64,000 nt of DNA from positions 9,316,001 through 9,380,000 of the forward strand of contig NC_133526.1 in NCBI RefSeq assembly GCF_048544455.1, read 5' to 3'. The stretch is from Silene latifolia (taxonomy: Eukaryota > Streptophyta > Magnoliopsida > Caryophyllales > Caryophyllaceae). Position numbers and translations under genes: made by a program. The notes below the pieces were generated by a model. It was given only the letters and a program-made list of their open reading frames with translations. It was not told the origin of the DNA and ran no database searches. Shown here piece after piece: positions 10,114 through 21,100 of the stretch. Each line of letters opens with the position of its first letter. Positions within the stretch are counted from its first letter, which is position 1.

Positions 10114-12632
10114 ACATAAGACACGCCATTAGGGGTGGCGTGTTTCCCCTCCGAAACCCGCCATTCCCAATGGCGTGTTTGTTTTAGTCCAATTATCAAT
10201 TACTCCCTTTTATAGTACACTTTTTCAAAATTACTCCCTTTTATAAAATTTTTTAAAAATTACTCCTAAAAAATTGCTGAAATTTTTAAATTGCTCCCAA
10301 ATCCCTATTTTTGTACATTTAGGACGAAAATGCCCTTGATTCGCAAAATTGGGTCATTTTGTTTGCTTCATATCTGGAGTTTTACATAGACAAAAATTAC
10401 GTTCTTTATACGGATAGAATCTTGAAGAAGTCTACTTTCCAATGGCGTTGGAATCAATAAGTTTTACCGTGTGAATTTTGCCCAACAAGCTTTCAAAGAC
10501 TGATACGATTTTAAGACTGAAATTCCCTGTTTTTCCAGATTCGTGTCTGATATTGAGGAGCCATTTCCATGGTGTTATTTTGACTTAATGTAAACGCCCT
10601 TTCACATGGTTGTAGCCCTTTGAGTCTAGTTTCTGAATTGGTAAGGTAGACTTCTGGGTGATTTGTAGTTTGTCGGGAATCGCAATTCTCGTGGAAAGAC
10701 GCAAATCTGTCTTAAAATCGTATCAGTCTTTGAAGGCTTGTTGGGCAAAATTCACACGGTAAAACTTATTGATTCCAACGCCATTGGAAAGTAGACTTCT
10801 TCAAGATTCTATCCGTATAAAGAACGTAATTTTTGTTTATGTAAAACTCCAGATATGAAGCAAACAAAATGACCCAATTCAGCGAATCAAGGGCATTTTC
10901 GTCCTAAATGTACAAAAAAAAGGGATTTGGGAGCAATTTAAAAATTTCAGCAATTTTTTGGGAGTAATTTTTAAAATTTTTTATAAAAGGGAGTAATTTT
11001 GAAAAAGTGTACTATAAAAGGGAGTAATTGATGATTTAGCCATTTTTTAATGAAGTTTCTTTCCGTACTCATTATAAACACGCCATTGGTAGTGGCGTGT
11101 TTTAGGTCCAGAAATCCCGAGCCTACGTGGACACCATTTTGACAAATACTTTCAAAACCGACCCAAAACGACAAATATTTTATTTTTGACCATTATTTCA
11201 AAAATGGATTCTAAATTGACTGACCCAATGTAAAATGTGTTAGTACTGTGTAAGAAAAATAGTTACCTCAAGGTAGATATCAATAGCTCTGTAGACCCCA
11301 TCAAAGCAATCTCTTGCTAAATCTGGTAAACTTTGAGCAACTCTAATGAATTTAGAGATCTTAAGATTATGATCAGGTGAAATTTCTGCCAAATACTGAT
11401 CTACCAACCTTCCAACTTTGTTTAATCTCTCTATTGACAGTCCTTCACACTGTACAAACACTCTAATTAATCTCACAACCAGATTAACATCATAAACACC
11501 TTGATCTGTTTCATTATCAGTTTGTCCAAACATTAGTAAATCATCCAATTTCGCCGAATCCAGCGTGCTTCCTATTAATGTCTCCAACCCGGTTCGACAA
11601 ACATTGCTGAGACCAAACCCTGATACTAACCTAAGTACCCCAAATAATGCTCTGCAGGAAAATGCTGTTTTTCCCATCAGAATTACTCCATATATTGCAG
11701 TATCAACTAGACCTGTGTAATCGGGTTTTGGGTAGTTTATATGGCTGGTTTTCTTGGTTTGGACCGCGGTTTTAAGGTAGTGAAGGAGGAATTTGGTGAG
11801 TAATAAGCTGTTATTATCGCTTCCATAAGCACCTAAGGTTCTTATAACTTTTTCTATTACCCGTGGAGAAAATGTACTCAAATCATCAAACCACCAAGCT
11901 TTGTTATTATTTGAAGTACTACTATGATTGCTGGTAGACGACAGTCGTTTTATCTTATCTGGGGTGGTCTTGGCCGATGAATTAGACCGAGCAAACGGGT
12001 TATTAGATGTGACCATGGTGCTCTCAGGAGAAGATGAAGACGAAGAATTTGAGGATAGAATAAGGGAAATATCTGAATTTTGAGCAATTTTAGCTAATAA
12101 GTTTGTGATAAGTTTATCAATGAGACCTGAGGAATCGGCGTAATGAAAGAAAGGTTCGCAATTTTGTACAGAGATAAGAACATCAATCCATGACCAATCA
12201 AACATTCCTTCAAGAAAGGCTTCAACTTGTTGTACAAGATTGAAACTTGAGACTTTATGTGTCATACTAAGATAATTTGAAGCACAATATAGGTTGGATA
12301 TATTTGCAACTGTAATGTGAATTTTGCCAAAATTGTAACAAAATTTTGCAACTAGCTCAAACCCATTTGAACCACCAGGGAAATCTTCAATGATAAAGGC
12401 TACATTTTTCATTTGGGTTTTCTTTTTTTCTTGCTTTATCATCTTTCTGAGCTTCTTTGAAAAAGTCGATACGATTTCCTGCAACAGAATTTCAGCAAAC
12501 AATTCATTTAATGCTAATAAATGAGTTATCTTTTTACACAATGAGACCGTTTCACGCAAAATTGTTTACCTGATTAAGGAAGAAGGTTTGTTGGCCATTA
12601 ACATTGATTTGGAGATCACATTGGTGAGCCAT
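5422..12632 (-). CDS. BTB/POZ domain NPH3 family protein
   Basis: Three exons: 12570-12632, 11267-12478 and 5422-5880, all joined in phase 0, giving 577 aa. Exon 1 codes for [20 protein letters not shown] and ends at CAG/GTAAAC. Exon 2 continues the BTB fold ([13 protein letters not shown]) and carries the NPH3 domain from about residue 214 ([40 protein letters not shown]). Exon 3 begins [20 protein letters not shown], the conserved end of that domain, and finishes with an acidic stretch and a short coiled coil. The family acts as CUL3 adaptors or polarity factors in phototropin and auxin signalling; the closest Arabidopsis relatives, from memory, are At3g19850 and At1g50280. Intron 2 is 5386 bp and packed with foldback elements. 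Confidence 0.93.
5881..7184. other. NPH3 gene intron 2, 3' part
   Basis: AT-rich intron sequence. A few lines (6020-6200 and 6720-6790) look like worn repeats but have no definable ends. The short frames here have no family resemblance. Confidence 0.4.
7194..8190. mobile_element. MULE-type foldback, arms near 490 bp
   Basis: The ends are GGGTTTTTTGTCAAACACAA and its inverse TTGTGTTTGACAAAAAACCC. Almost the whole 997 bp folds on itself, with the turn near 7680-7690; both arms carry the same blocks in mirror order, for example CAAACGATGTCGGTTTGAGG against CCTCAAACCGACATCGTTTG. A perfect 9-bp duplication TATATATTT flanks it (7185-7193 and 8191-8199). Open frames of 62-149 codons inside are by-products of the arms. 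Confidence 0.88.
8200..8925. other. NPH3 gene intron 2, middle part
   Basis: Ordinary AT-rich intron sequence with no recognisable gene or bounded repeat. Confidence 0.35.
8926..9345. repeat. Tandem pair of a 204-bp hairpin repeat
   Basis: Two diverged copies start at about 8926 and 9130 (GAATCACTACTAAAATG and GAATCAATACTAAAACG). Each opens with AAATTCTTGTTTCAGA and holds an imperfect hairpin whose arms contain TTTTGAGACCACTTTATAG and its inverse. The opening resembles the ends of the MULE-type MITEs at 1518 and 16147, so this may be a duplicated member of that group. Confidence 0.6.
9346..9862. other. NPH3 gene intron 2, near 5' part
   Basis: Starts with a worn CCCCTCCATTTCATTGATTT stretch that recalls a Stowaway end, without a clear partner. 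Nothing else recognisable. Confidence 0.3.
9872..11211. mobile_element. MULE-type element with nested inverted repeats
   Basis: Terminal inverted repeats of about 125 bp begin GAGTCCATTTTTGAAATAAT and, on the other strand, GAATCCATTTTTGAAATAAT. The perfect 9-bp duplication TAAATTGAC lies at 9863-9871 and 11212-11220. Inside, a second inverted repeat has arms of about 330 bp (about 10195-10520 and 10705-11035). There is a run of about 32 A (10078-10110) and five copies of a small hairpin around ACACGCCATT/GGCGTGT. No transposase was seen. The inner arms could be a second inserted element, but I could not define a duplication for it. Confidence 0.85.
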
Positions 12633-12885
12633 GGGTTTAAAGATAGAGGAGATAAGGGAAGGACAAAAGTTGGAAAAAGGGAGTAAGAGTTTAGTGAGTC
12701 ATATGAAAAACAGAGTTTTGTAAAAGGACAGGAAGACACTATAGAGTGTTTGAGTTAATAGGAAAGTAGGAGTATTTGTGTGACAGTTAATCAGCAAACA
12801 TTCCTATTACTTAATTCTGTCAGACGGACGAGGTGTGTGTTTTATATATGCAAGGTCACAACACTTGTAAGTTGTAAGTTGTAAC

Positions 12886-13061
12886 CAGTGGCGGAGCCAC
12901 GAATGTAAGTCAGCGGGGGCGAAAATTTTCAGCGGGAACGAAACGGTAATATTATAAGGGGGTCTCAAAAAAATTCGAAAATTTTAACTAAAAATTTTGA
13001 AATTTTCAAACGCCAGCGGGGGGCGACTGCCCCTGCTAGCCCCTCCCTGGCTCCACCACTG
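12886..13061. mobile_element. hAT-type MITE near the NPH3 gene promoter
   Basis: 176 bp with ends CAGTGGCGGAGCCA and TGGCTCCACCACTG (one mismatch when inverted), flanked by the perfect 8-bp duplication GTTGTAAC (12878-12885 and 13062-13069). An 8-bp duplication is diagnostic of hAT. It lies about 250 bp upstream of the NPH3 gene start codon. Confidence 0.9.
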
Positions 13062-13347
13062 GTTGTAACTACTTCCCATTAGTTAGATTATGAAACATGG
13101 AACTCACTCCGTTTCAGTTGATTGTTACTCCGTATTATTTGTTTTTTTATTTTTTATTTTATTGTTTTGGCGGCAGTAAAGAAAGGTACACCTAACTAGT
13201 CATAGCTTTACACGAGAGGCCATGAGCAACTTTATTAAAAGACTTATGAATAAAACTAAAAGTCAAACAGTGGAAGGAAGGGGCAAGATCTTGAATGTCG
13301 TTGAGGATATCCACAACTTGATGTCGTTGAGGAATAAAACTTTATTC

Positions 13348-15866
13348 GTTTGTCCCGGGACGCTCTATTGCTGATAATGTTCTCATTTCTCATGAGATTT
13401 TTCATTACATTTCAAAAAAATCTACTGGCAAGAAGGGGGTTTTAGCATGTAAAATCGATATGAGTAAGGCGTATGATCGCTTACGATGGAATTTTATTGA
13501 AGCTACACTAATCCATATGGGTTTTCCGCATAGCATCATCTCTTTAATTATGGATTGCATTAAAACAGTTTCATATGAAGTGGTCCTAAATGGAGTTCCG
13601 GGTACGGCTTTTCAACCAAAGACGGGTATTCGACAAGGCGATCCCTTATCTCCCTATATCTTTGCACTCTGTACTGAGGTCTTGTCTCAACTTCTGATTA
13701 ATGCGCAAGATTCTTATGCTCTTCAAGGTATACAAATATGTCGCTCGGCTCCATCTATTTCGCATCTTCTATTTGCTGATGATTCCATATTTTTTATACA
13801 TGCTGACACCAAAAATTGTCAGTCTCTTCAAGGGATATTAGATGAATATTGCTTCTATTCAGGGCAGCAAATAAACTATGGTAAATCAGCAGTGTCTTTT
13901 AGCCCGAATTGTACTCTTCGTACAATTACGGACTGTCTACGTATTCTTAAAGTTCCTGGTGGTAATTCAATGGGAAAATATTTGGGATTACCTACGGATT
14001 TTGGATCGAGTAAGAAAGAGGTTTTCGCTCAAGTTGTCCAAAAAGTTTGCAAACGACTTCTAAGTTGGAATAATGTTTTCTTGTCTTCTGCTGGCCGACT
14101 AACTCTTATCTCTTCTGTGTTATCCTCGCTTTCTACCTACTCTCTATCTGCATTTCGCATGCCGGTAAGTGTGATTTCAAAGATTGATGCTTTGATATCA
14201 CAATTTTGGTGGGGTGGTTCACAGGCAGGGAAAGGGATTAATTGGTGTAGTCGACTTTTCTTGCATTCTTCTAAACGCAATGGTGGATTGGGAATCCGTC
14301 ATAGTGGGTGTCTAAATCAGAGTCTACTTGCCAAACTTGGATGGAAAATTGTGACTAATTCCTCCTGTTTGTTTAGTCGTTTTTTCGGGAGTAAGTATAA
14401 AATTACGAAAGACGCAGTTCTGAAGCCTAATTTCACCGTATCCGGTCCATTATCTTGGGGTGGTCGAGGGATTAAGTGGGGTCTTGAGTTGCTTAGGAAT
14501 AATCTCTCATGGCAGGTTGGCTTCCCTTCCTCGTTAGATTTATGGCGGGATAAGTGGATTCAAAACTCTTCTTTGGCCCAGCTTCTTCCCTTATCTACTG
14601 CTGACCTTCAACAAAAGCCACTTCAGGAAGTCTCTTTGCTTCAATTAGTTTCTGGCCATTGGAATTATGATGCTGTGCTAAATATTTGTGGCCCAACTAT
14701 TACGCCGTTGGTTTGCTCCATTGCTGTACCATCAGAAGACACAGAGGATTTCTTATATTGGAATCTAACACCTACTGGTAAATACTCTAGTAAGAGTGGT
14801 TACGCTGTTGCTTTTTCCAAGCTGTGGCTAGAGAAATCGACTTTAAAGGATAGGACCAGAATGGCACCTTCAACTATAGCATTCTGTAGTAAAGGTCTAT
14901 GGCGGTTACCCATTATTAACAAATGGAAACTATTTCTCTGGAAGCTGCTCTCCAACTCTTTACCCTGTGGTGAAGAAGCGCAAAGTCGCAATCTGCAATG
15001 GACTGTGTATTGTTCTGTTTGTAATTCTCAGGCCAGTATTGAATCTTTGACCCATCTCTTCCGAGATTGTCCATCAGCATCTCGCATTTGGGCTGGTTCC
15101 CCTTTAGGTCTTCGATCCAATGTGGGCAGTAGTGTTACCATTCAACAATGGATTGTTAATTGGTTGACCTATTTCCGCCGGTTTCCAAACTCGACTTCCT
15201 CTATTTCGTTCTTTGTTAGTACCTTGTGGCATATTTGGTGCTTCAGAAATAAGCTAATCTTTCAAGGTATCCCTATTGATTATTACAGCCTCTTCACTGT
15301 CATAACCATAGATGCAAATAGTAATATTCAAGTGGAAACGGAACGACGAAAATCAATTTCGGCATCGGCATCACACCCAATTAGCCTTGATGATGTGGAA
15401 GACTCCTACCTTCTTCGTAATCATTTTCCTCTCTGCATTATTGGCCAAAAGATCTGCTCTACTCATATCCGTATTAAATGTGATGCTTCATGGAAGCCGA
15501 CTCTCCAAGCGACGGCTGGATGGTTATTTCAGAATGTTAGTGGTGATATAATCCATATGGGCACAATCGTCTTTTCAGGCTGAAGCTCTGGCTCTTAAGT
15601 ATGCGTGTGACGAGGCTCTTGCTCAAGGACATCGGCACATCGATGCTACCTCTGACTGCCTGAACCTTGTTCTCCAGCTTAATGGGTGTGGCGACGTAAA
15701 CCATGACGCATCATCAGTTTTAAGTTCCATTATGTCTCTTGTTTGTTTATGTCACTGTTTCTCATTGAGTCATTGTCCACGTCGTCTAAATAGGATTGCT
15801 CATGCTATAGCTAAGTCCATAGCTTAAGCAATCTCTTTGTATTTTAACAAAAAAAAAAAAAAAAAA
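13348..15866 (+). mobile_element. 5'-truncated L1-type LINE
   Basis: A continuous reading frame opens at 13349 (FVPGRSIADNVL) inside the reverse transcriptase domain and runs to 15583. It covers the rest of RT (KIDMSKAYDRL, HLLFADDSIFF), the zinc-binding RT-associated domain (LFLWKLLSNSLPC, HLFRDCPSAS) and the start of RNase H (IKCDASWKP). A one-base shift near 15565 moves the rest of RNase H (FQAEALALKYACDEAL, ending IAHAIAKSIA, stop at 15825-15827) into the next frame. An A tract of about 18 follows at 15849-15866. The endonuclease, ORF1 and RT N-terminus are missing. I could not find a confident target duplication. Confidence 0.88.
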
Positions 15867-16146
15867 TTTATAATTTTCACAAATGTGTAAGTAAAGGGTT
15901 ATTGACGAAATGAAACAAACATTGAGAATGCGTAAAAGCAAATTGTAAATAAAGGTCGTTTGGGCGTAGTCGGGCATCAAAACTAATACCGGACGTAGCC
16001 GGGCATCAAACCTAGTACCGTATATTCCCTAACACAAATGATACCAATTGACTGGTACGGTACATAGGGAGTGTACTAATTTGCTTTCGATTTTTTAGTT
16101 TCCGAGGAATTTTTACTTGCATGGATTGAATCAGAGTAGAATTATT
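15867..16146. other. Intergenic, downstream of the LINE fragment
   Basis: Contains a short repeated motif (GGGCGTAGTCGGGCATCAAA, then GGACGTAGCCGGGCATCAAA, about 15961-16011). Nothing else recognisable. Confidence 0.3.
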
Positions 16147-16398
16147 CAGTCCTTTTTTCTTAAGACTATTGCTTTTGGTCTGAAATAAGACGGGTAACAT
16201 GTCATCATTTTACAATAAAATGTTGTTATTTTCTGATAACATGTTATCATTATTGTTCACATCATTTTCAGGGTAAAAAATGACACCTCTAGTCATAACA
16301 TTTTGTGAATTAATTGGTTACATTTTCTTAAAAAATGGCAACATTTTATCCGTCTGACAAATAAGACCAAAAGTGTCCGTCTGAAACAAGAATTTGTG
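16147..16398. mobile_element. MULE-type MITE, relative of the copy at 1518
   Basis: The right end GTCCGTCTGAAACAAGAATT matches the end of the 1518-1701 element, and the left end CAGTCCTTTTTTCTTAAGAC matches less well. The flanks AGAATTATT (16138-16146) and AAAATTATT (16399-16407) agree at 8 of 9 bases. The inside is different and AT-rich. Confidence 0.6.
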
Positions 16399-16479
16399 AA
16401 AATTATTAGTGAGTTGCTTGCGATTTTTACATAGTCCAATACGTAACAGTTTGTTAAATCCTAATATAATTTTTAGTAT

Positions 16480-16880
16480 AAGACCGTTTTCACCAAATTA
16501 TTTTATAAAAGTTCTAAAATTATAAAACAAAATATTTTGTATTTGATAAATTGTATTAAAAGTGATTTTAATATAAGAATTTGGTGAAAATTAAGAAAAT
16601 GGGGTTGAATTTCACTTTTGGTGAAACTTAAGGGGATTGATTGCTCCAAATGCAATTTATGGGGCCTAATTTCACTTTTAATACAATTTATCAACCCCGT
16701 TTTCTTAATTTTCACCTAATTATTTTATAAAATATTTTGTTTTATAATTATTTTATAAAATTAAGAAAATGGGGTTGAATTTCACTTTTGGTGAAACTTA
16801 ATGGGCTTAATTGCTCCAAATGCAACTTATGGGGTCTAATTTCACAAGTGAACAAAGTTAAGGGGCTTAATTAACACTTT
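16480..16880. repeat. Mixed direct and inverted repeat
   Basis: The block AAATGGGGTTGAATTTCACT occurs at about 16597 and 16766 in direct order. The stretch TTAATACAATTTATCAACCC is the inverse of sequence near 16540-16600. It is probably a decayed foldback element with one arm duplicated. Ends not defined. Confidence 0.5.
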
Positions 16881-16919
16881 CGCGAAAGAAACGTATAAAC
16901 TAGGTTTTTGAGGAATAAA

Positions 16920-17160
16920 AATGAATTAGGAATTGCGGGGTTTAGTGGTTAAAACTTTGGTTGAAACTTATGAAGGTCTCAGGTACAGATCTCTCTAAGA
17001 GCAATCTTGTAGAGTATTTATGGCTTGAAATTATGTCTTTTATACTTTGCGTCTCTCACCCTGAGGGACTAACCTAGTGTACATGGTTTGCAAACTATTC
17101 CATATACTAGGGAGTTTATCCAGTGAGAATCAAACATAGTGATAAATATCGCCAGCTTAA
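16920..17160 (+). mobile_element. Possible tRNA-derived SINE
   Basis: The head GGGGTTTAGTGGTTAAAAC and, about 30 bases on, AGGTACAGATCTC are placed like Pol III A and B boxes but fit the consensus only loosely. No tail or target duplication was found. Confidence 0.3.
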
Positions 17161-17913
17161 ACAATACTTTATGAAAATGAGTAAATTAGCAGGAAGGAAT
17201 AATATACAAAATTTGTACTTAAGAAGTTGAAAAGTGACAAGCAAGTGCCAAGAGAAGAAGCAATAAGGTGGATATGATCCTTGATCACATGTGCAATCCT
17301 TGAGGTTATACTTGGTTTCGTTTGGATTTAGTCGGAAGTGGGTACTACCTTTTAATTACATGTGAATTACGGGACCCATCCTTGTCTTCCACCACTCTAT
17401 TTCTATCGGATCAAGTTGATCATAATAGGCAAGGGAATGAATACCTTTTTCGTCTTGCTTGTTTGGTACGGACTACGGAGTACATAATAGGCAAGGGAAT
17501 TAATAGAAACACCCAAATTCTAACCACCATCACCACCGCACCCCTACCAACGCCCCTTTAACCGTCGCCTCCATCATCCCCTTGACGGCACTCTATTCCA
17601 CCGGTGACGTCCTCCCTACGCCACCAACACCCAAGTCAAAACCCACCACCCCAACCCAAACACCCTCACCAACAAGCAAGAAATCCCACCACCGGAACCC
17701 CTTGTCCCACCACGACATCCAGATGTGCAAAAAGTAAACGGAGCATTCTCAAAGTATTAATTCTTGAAACCAAAGAGAAATTACCTCTGAACTCCATATA
17801 ATATACTAAAGTGAAAACAGTTTTGTTATCACAAAGAGCGAGCAGAAATATTTAGCCAAACTTTTGGAGTTATGGTGAATGTCATTACATATGTGAGGTC
17901 CAAATTCGCAAGT
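17161..17913. other. Intergenic sequence downstream of TAF15
   Basis: Includes a C- and A-rich stretch (17520-17710) that gives proline- and threonine-rich open frames without homology, most likely by composition alone. The TAF15 3' UTR probably ends in the right part. Confidence 0.35.
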
Positions 17914-18193
17914 TCACAAACATACTGACATCAAATGACACACAAAAACTAAACCGATCATCGAACAAAAAAAAAAAAAACAGTAAACTTCCCAAGCAAC
18001 CAAGTAGACAATGGTTCCATTGGCAAGGACTACTACCCTTGAGTCTACCAGCGCGTTGCACGCTGCAGGAACCCAGGAATTGGGAAATTTTATGCTGTAG
18101 AGCACTATGTCGAAGAAATCAATTGCAGGAAGGTATATAGGCCCAACTTCTCGCCCTTCAGAGCCCATTTCAACAACTAGAAGTTCAGCAATA

Positions 18194-21100
18194 CTACCGG
18201 TACCTGTGGCGATCTCTGTCTCTGTTGTAATCTCTCGCTTTGTCGTAATCCCGATACTCCCTTCCCCTGTCCCGCTCTCTGCTTCTGCTACGGCTCCTAC
18301 GTCTATCCCTGCTGTTCTCCCTTCCTCTATCCTTGCTCCTTTCTCGGTCTCCATCAGATACACCTGCCATCAAATTTCCCCAAGATAAGTAAAGTCACAA
18401 TGCAACTATTATATTTTCATTTATAAAAGTATATAATTTGTTGATAATATATACGGAGTGCTTTTGTATTTCAACTCTCTTTAAAAAAAAAAAAAAAGTT
18501 CACATTTCTCTTTACTTGTATATTGAATTTTTTTCTTTTTATTATTTAATTGTAACAAGGATTATGTCCGCTAACCCTAAATTATTTTGGAATTAAGGGC
18601 ATGTTTTTGTTGTATAACAGAAGTTGAAGCAACTGATGAATACAGGGAAACCACGGTAAGTCAGATGTTCCACGGAGAACATACACTCCACCAGTTTAAA
18701 ACACATGTTCATCACGCCATTGGTGAGAAATGAAGATAGTTTTGCATGAGCAGAAGTGGCTATTTCCCCCTACATACAAAATTTTGCAGTATTGCAATTT
18801 AGCTCCACAACTTTTGCTGATTATGTGATTTTGCAAGATTTAAAAGAATGTGCTGAGACAAGTGTGCATATGATGAGTAGCATGAAGGAAATATAGATTG
18901 TGCTAGAAATCTGGGTGAACTAATTGATGCTGCAGCTGGGATCATAGGTGCGCATGTCTGTAGGGATCAGACAAGCAAGAAAAGGAGGAAAAAAAATACT
19001 TTTGGCCAATTTTGTGATTTGGATGATTAAAAAAACTGTACTGAGACAGGCACCAAAAAATGAATAGCATAAAAGGAATACAATTAACCTATGCGTAGAA
19101 TTAATGCATGCCTGCCTACTATTTGTGCAACTAAAGTTGTTATCTGATGTTTTAAATAATGTTGGGTGAACTGATCGATGCTTCAATTGGAGTCGTAGGC
19201 CCATACAAAGGGATTAAGGAGGAACACCAAACTCGTGAAAAATACTTGTGAATTGTAATCAAAGTCTCCTTAGTGGAACTACAAAAAAATTTAACTTCTC
19301 TACAATTTCTCTCTGGTTCTGGAGTTTCCTCTTATGCTAGACATCCTTGGTCAAATTCACCGAAGTCAAAAAGTTTTTCTTTTCTTTCATAGATATTAAA
19401 ATGAAAGAGGCAATGCAATTCTATGCTATGCTATGCTACTTCAACTGTTCGATTCTAAGGCTGTATCTGCGTCCAACAAGGCACTCAAAAAATTGGTACA
19501 GAGTCCGTAACAGACTCTTATCAACCTACAGTACCCCTAGAAGAGCCAAAAAGGGAGCCTGTATGATAAATTAGAGGAACAAACTTTGTATGAAGCTTTT
19601 GATATGGTGTTTAAAAGTTTTTAGCCTTATATCTAGAACATCGCTCTAATTTACCTTTTAAAATCAGACATAAATTTGTAACTATACTTATATTTTGAAC
19701 TTAAGACGGTCGCACCAGCATCCACATTCCTCATTCCTCATTCTAAGACAGAGTCCCCTTGTCTAAAAATTGAGTCATGCCCAGTCGACACTCGTACCCG
19801 ATTCCCAGTAATAACATAGCTTATGTTCATGTACAACAAAATAGGTCCCTACTAAAAGTAGAGCAATATTGTAAAGCAGAAATGAAACTAGATATTATGC
19901 AAATACCAACAAAAATAAAGCATTACCTAGCTCCTCAATTTCCCAGCCTGCACGTCCAGATCCACGAAGCACCTTGCCAGTCTCAGTTTGCTGTGTTTTG
20001 GCACGGAACTTTTTCTTGAGAACCCCGAACTCATCATACATTTCTCCATCATCCTAGGAATGGCAATCAATAAGTGAACTGTAAGAAATAAAGAGGGGGA
20101 AAAGAGGGTTTATAGCAAAAAATGATTTTGAGAAATTTCGTACTTCTTCAGCCTCACGCCGACGTCTTTTAGTTTCTTCCAACTCTTCCTCGTCAAGTTC
20201 CTTATATCCACCAGCGCGGCCACCCCTAGCAATCGAACACAAGGTAGAGCTAATCAATTCGACAACCGCAGCTTCGACCAACTTATTCTTAAAAGTTTCA
20301 GACTCCATTTTAATTGCACGGATGATGGGAAATATTTGAAGAAAATTAACGCGAAATAAAAAACAAACATTCTATTTCATTAAGAGAAAATAAGTAAACA
20401 AAAAGAAACCAAGAGAAAAGAAGAATGACAGACCAGTCCTTTGAAGATTAAAATAATGCTCAACAAAACATACAAGGTTTGGAAGGGGTGAATCTTTATT
20501 TTATTTTTTGACAAAAAGGTAGGGGGTAGCTAGATTTTCACTTATCAACAGAGAGAAAAATGAAATAAAATACGCTAAAGTGCAATAATGAAAATCATGC
20601 ATTAAGGGGCTTGAATGGAAATAGCTGCGGCACAGACGTGAAAAATCTCGATTGTTGAAGGTGAAACGTCAAGAGCAAAGTACTCATACATGAGAAATGA
20701 ACTCCCAAGTTGCCTTCCATTTCATGTAACACAGAAATATGATCCATTGACATCAATTTTTGAGAAGACAATATAATTCTCAAAAATACTTGCTTCTAGT
20801 AAAGACATCATAAAAACAAAATACTTGTGCATTACATTGTAAGGGTTTTGCATACACAGCAGACAGGTAAAGTAAATACCTTGTGTCAAGGGGATAAAAA
20901 GGGCAAGAAAGATATCATACAATCTGGCCATTAAGGCCACTCAAGTGCTCAGCTTATTGGAGTGGCCTAAATACAGGCCCTAAGATAAACAAAGTTGTCA
21001 ATGAATACCAAAGACGCTACAAAGTATACAGACATCATCAGTTATCCCTTCATAATCTCACACTGAAATATACTTAGCAGTTGTAATAAGGTACCTTACA

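Noticed and set aside
9909-11174. Repeated small protein starting [14 protein letters not shown] at both ends of the MULE
   Set aside because: The same peptide appears twice only because the terminal repeats are inverted copies; the frame is short and runs into the A tract or low-complexity sequence.
17322-17801. Pro/Thr-rich frames upstream of the TAF15 3' end
   Set aside because: Composition effect of a CCACC-rich stretch, without splice signals or a recognisable domain.
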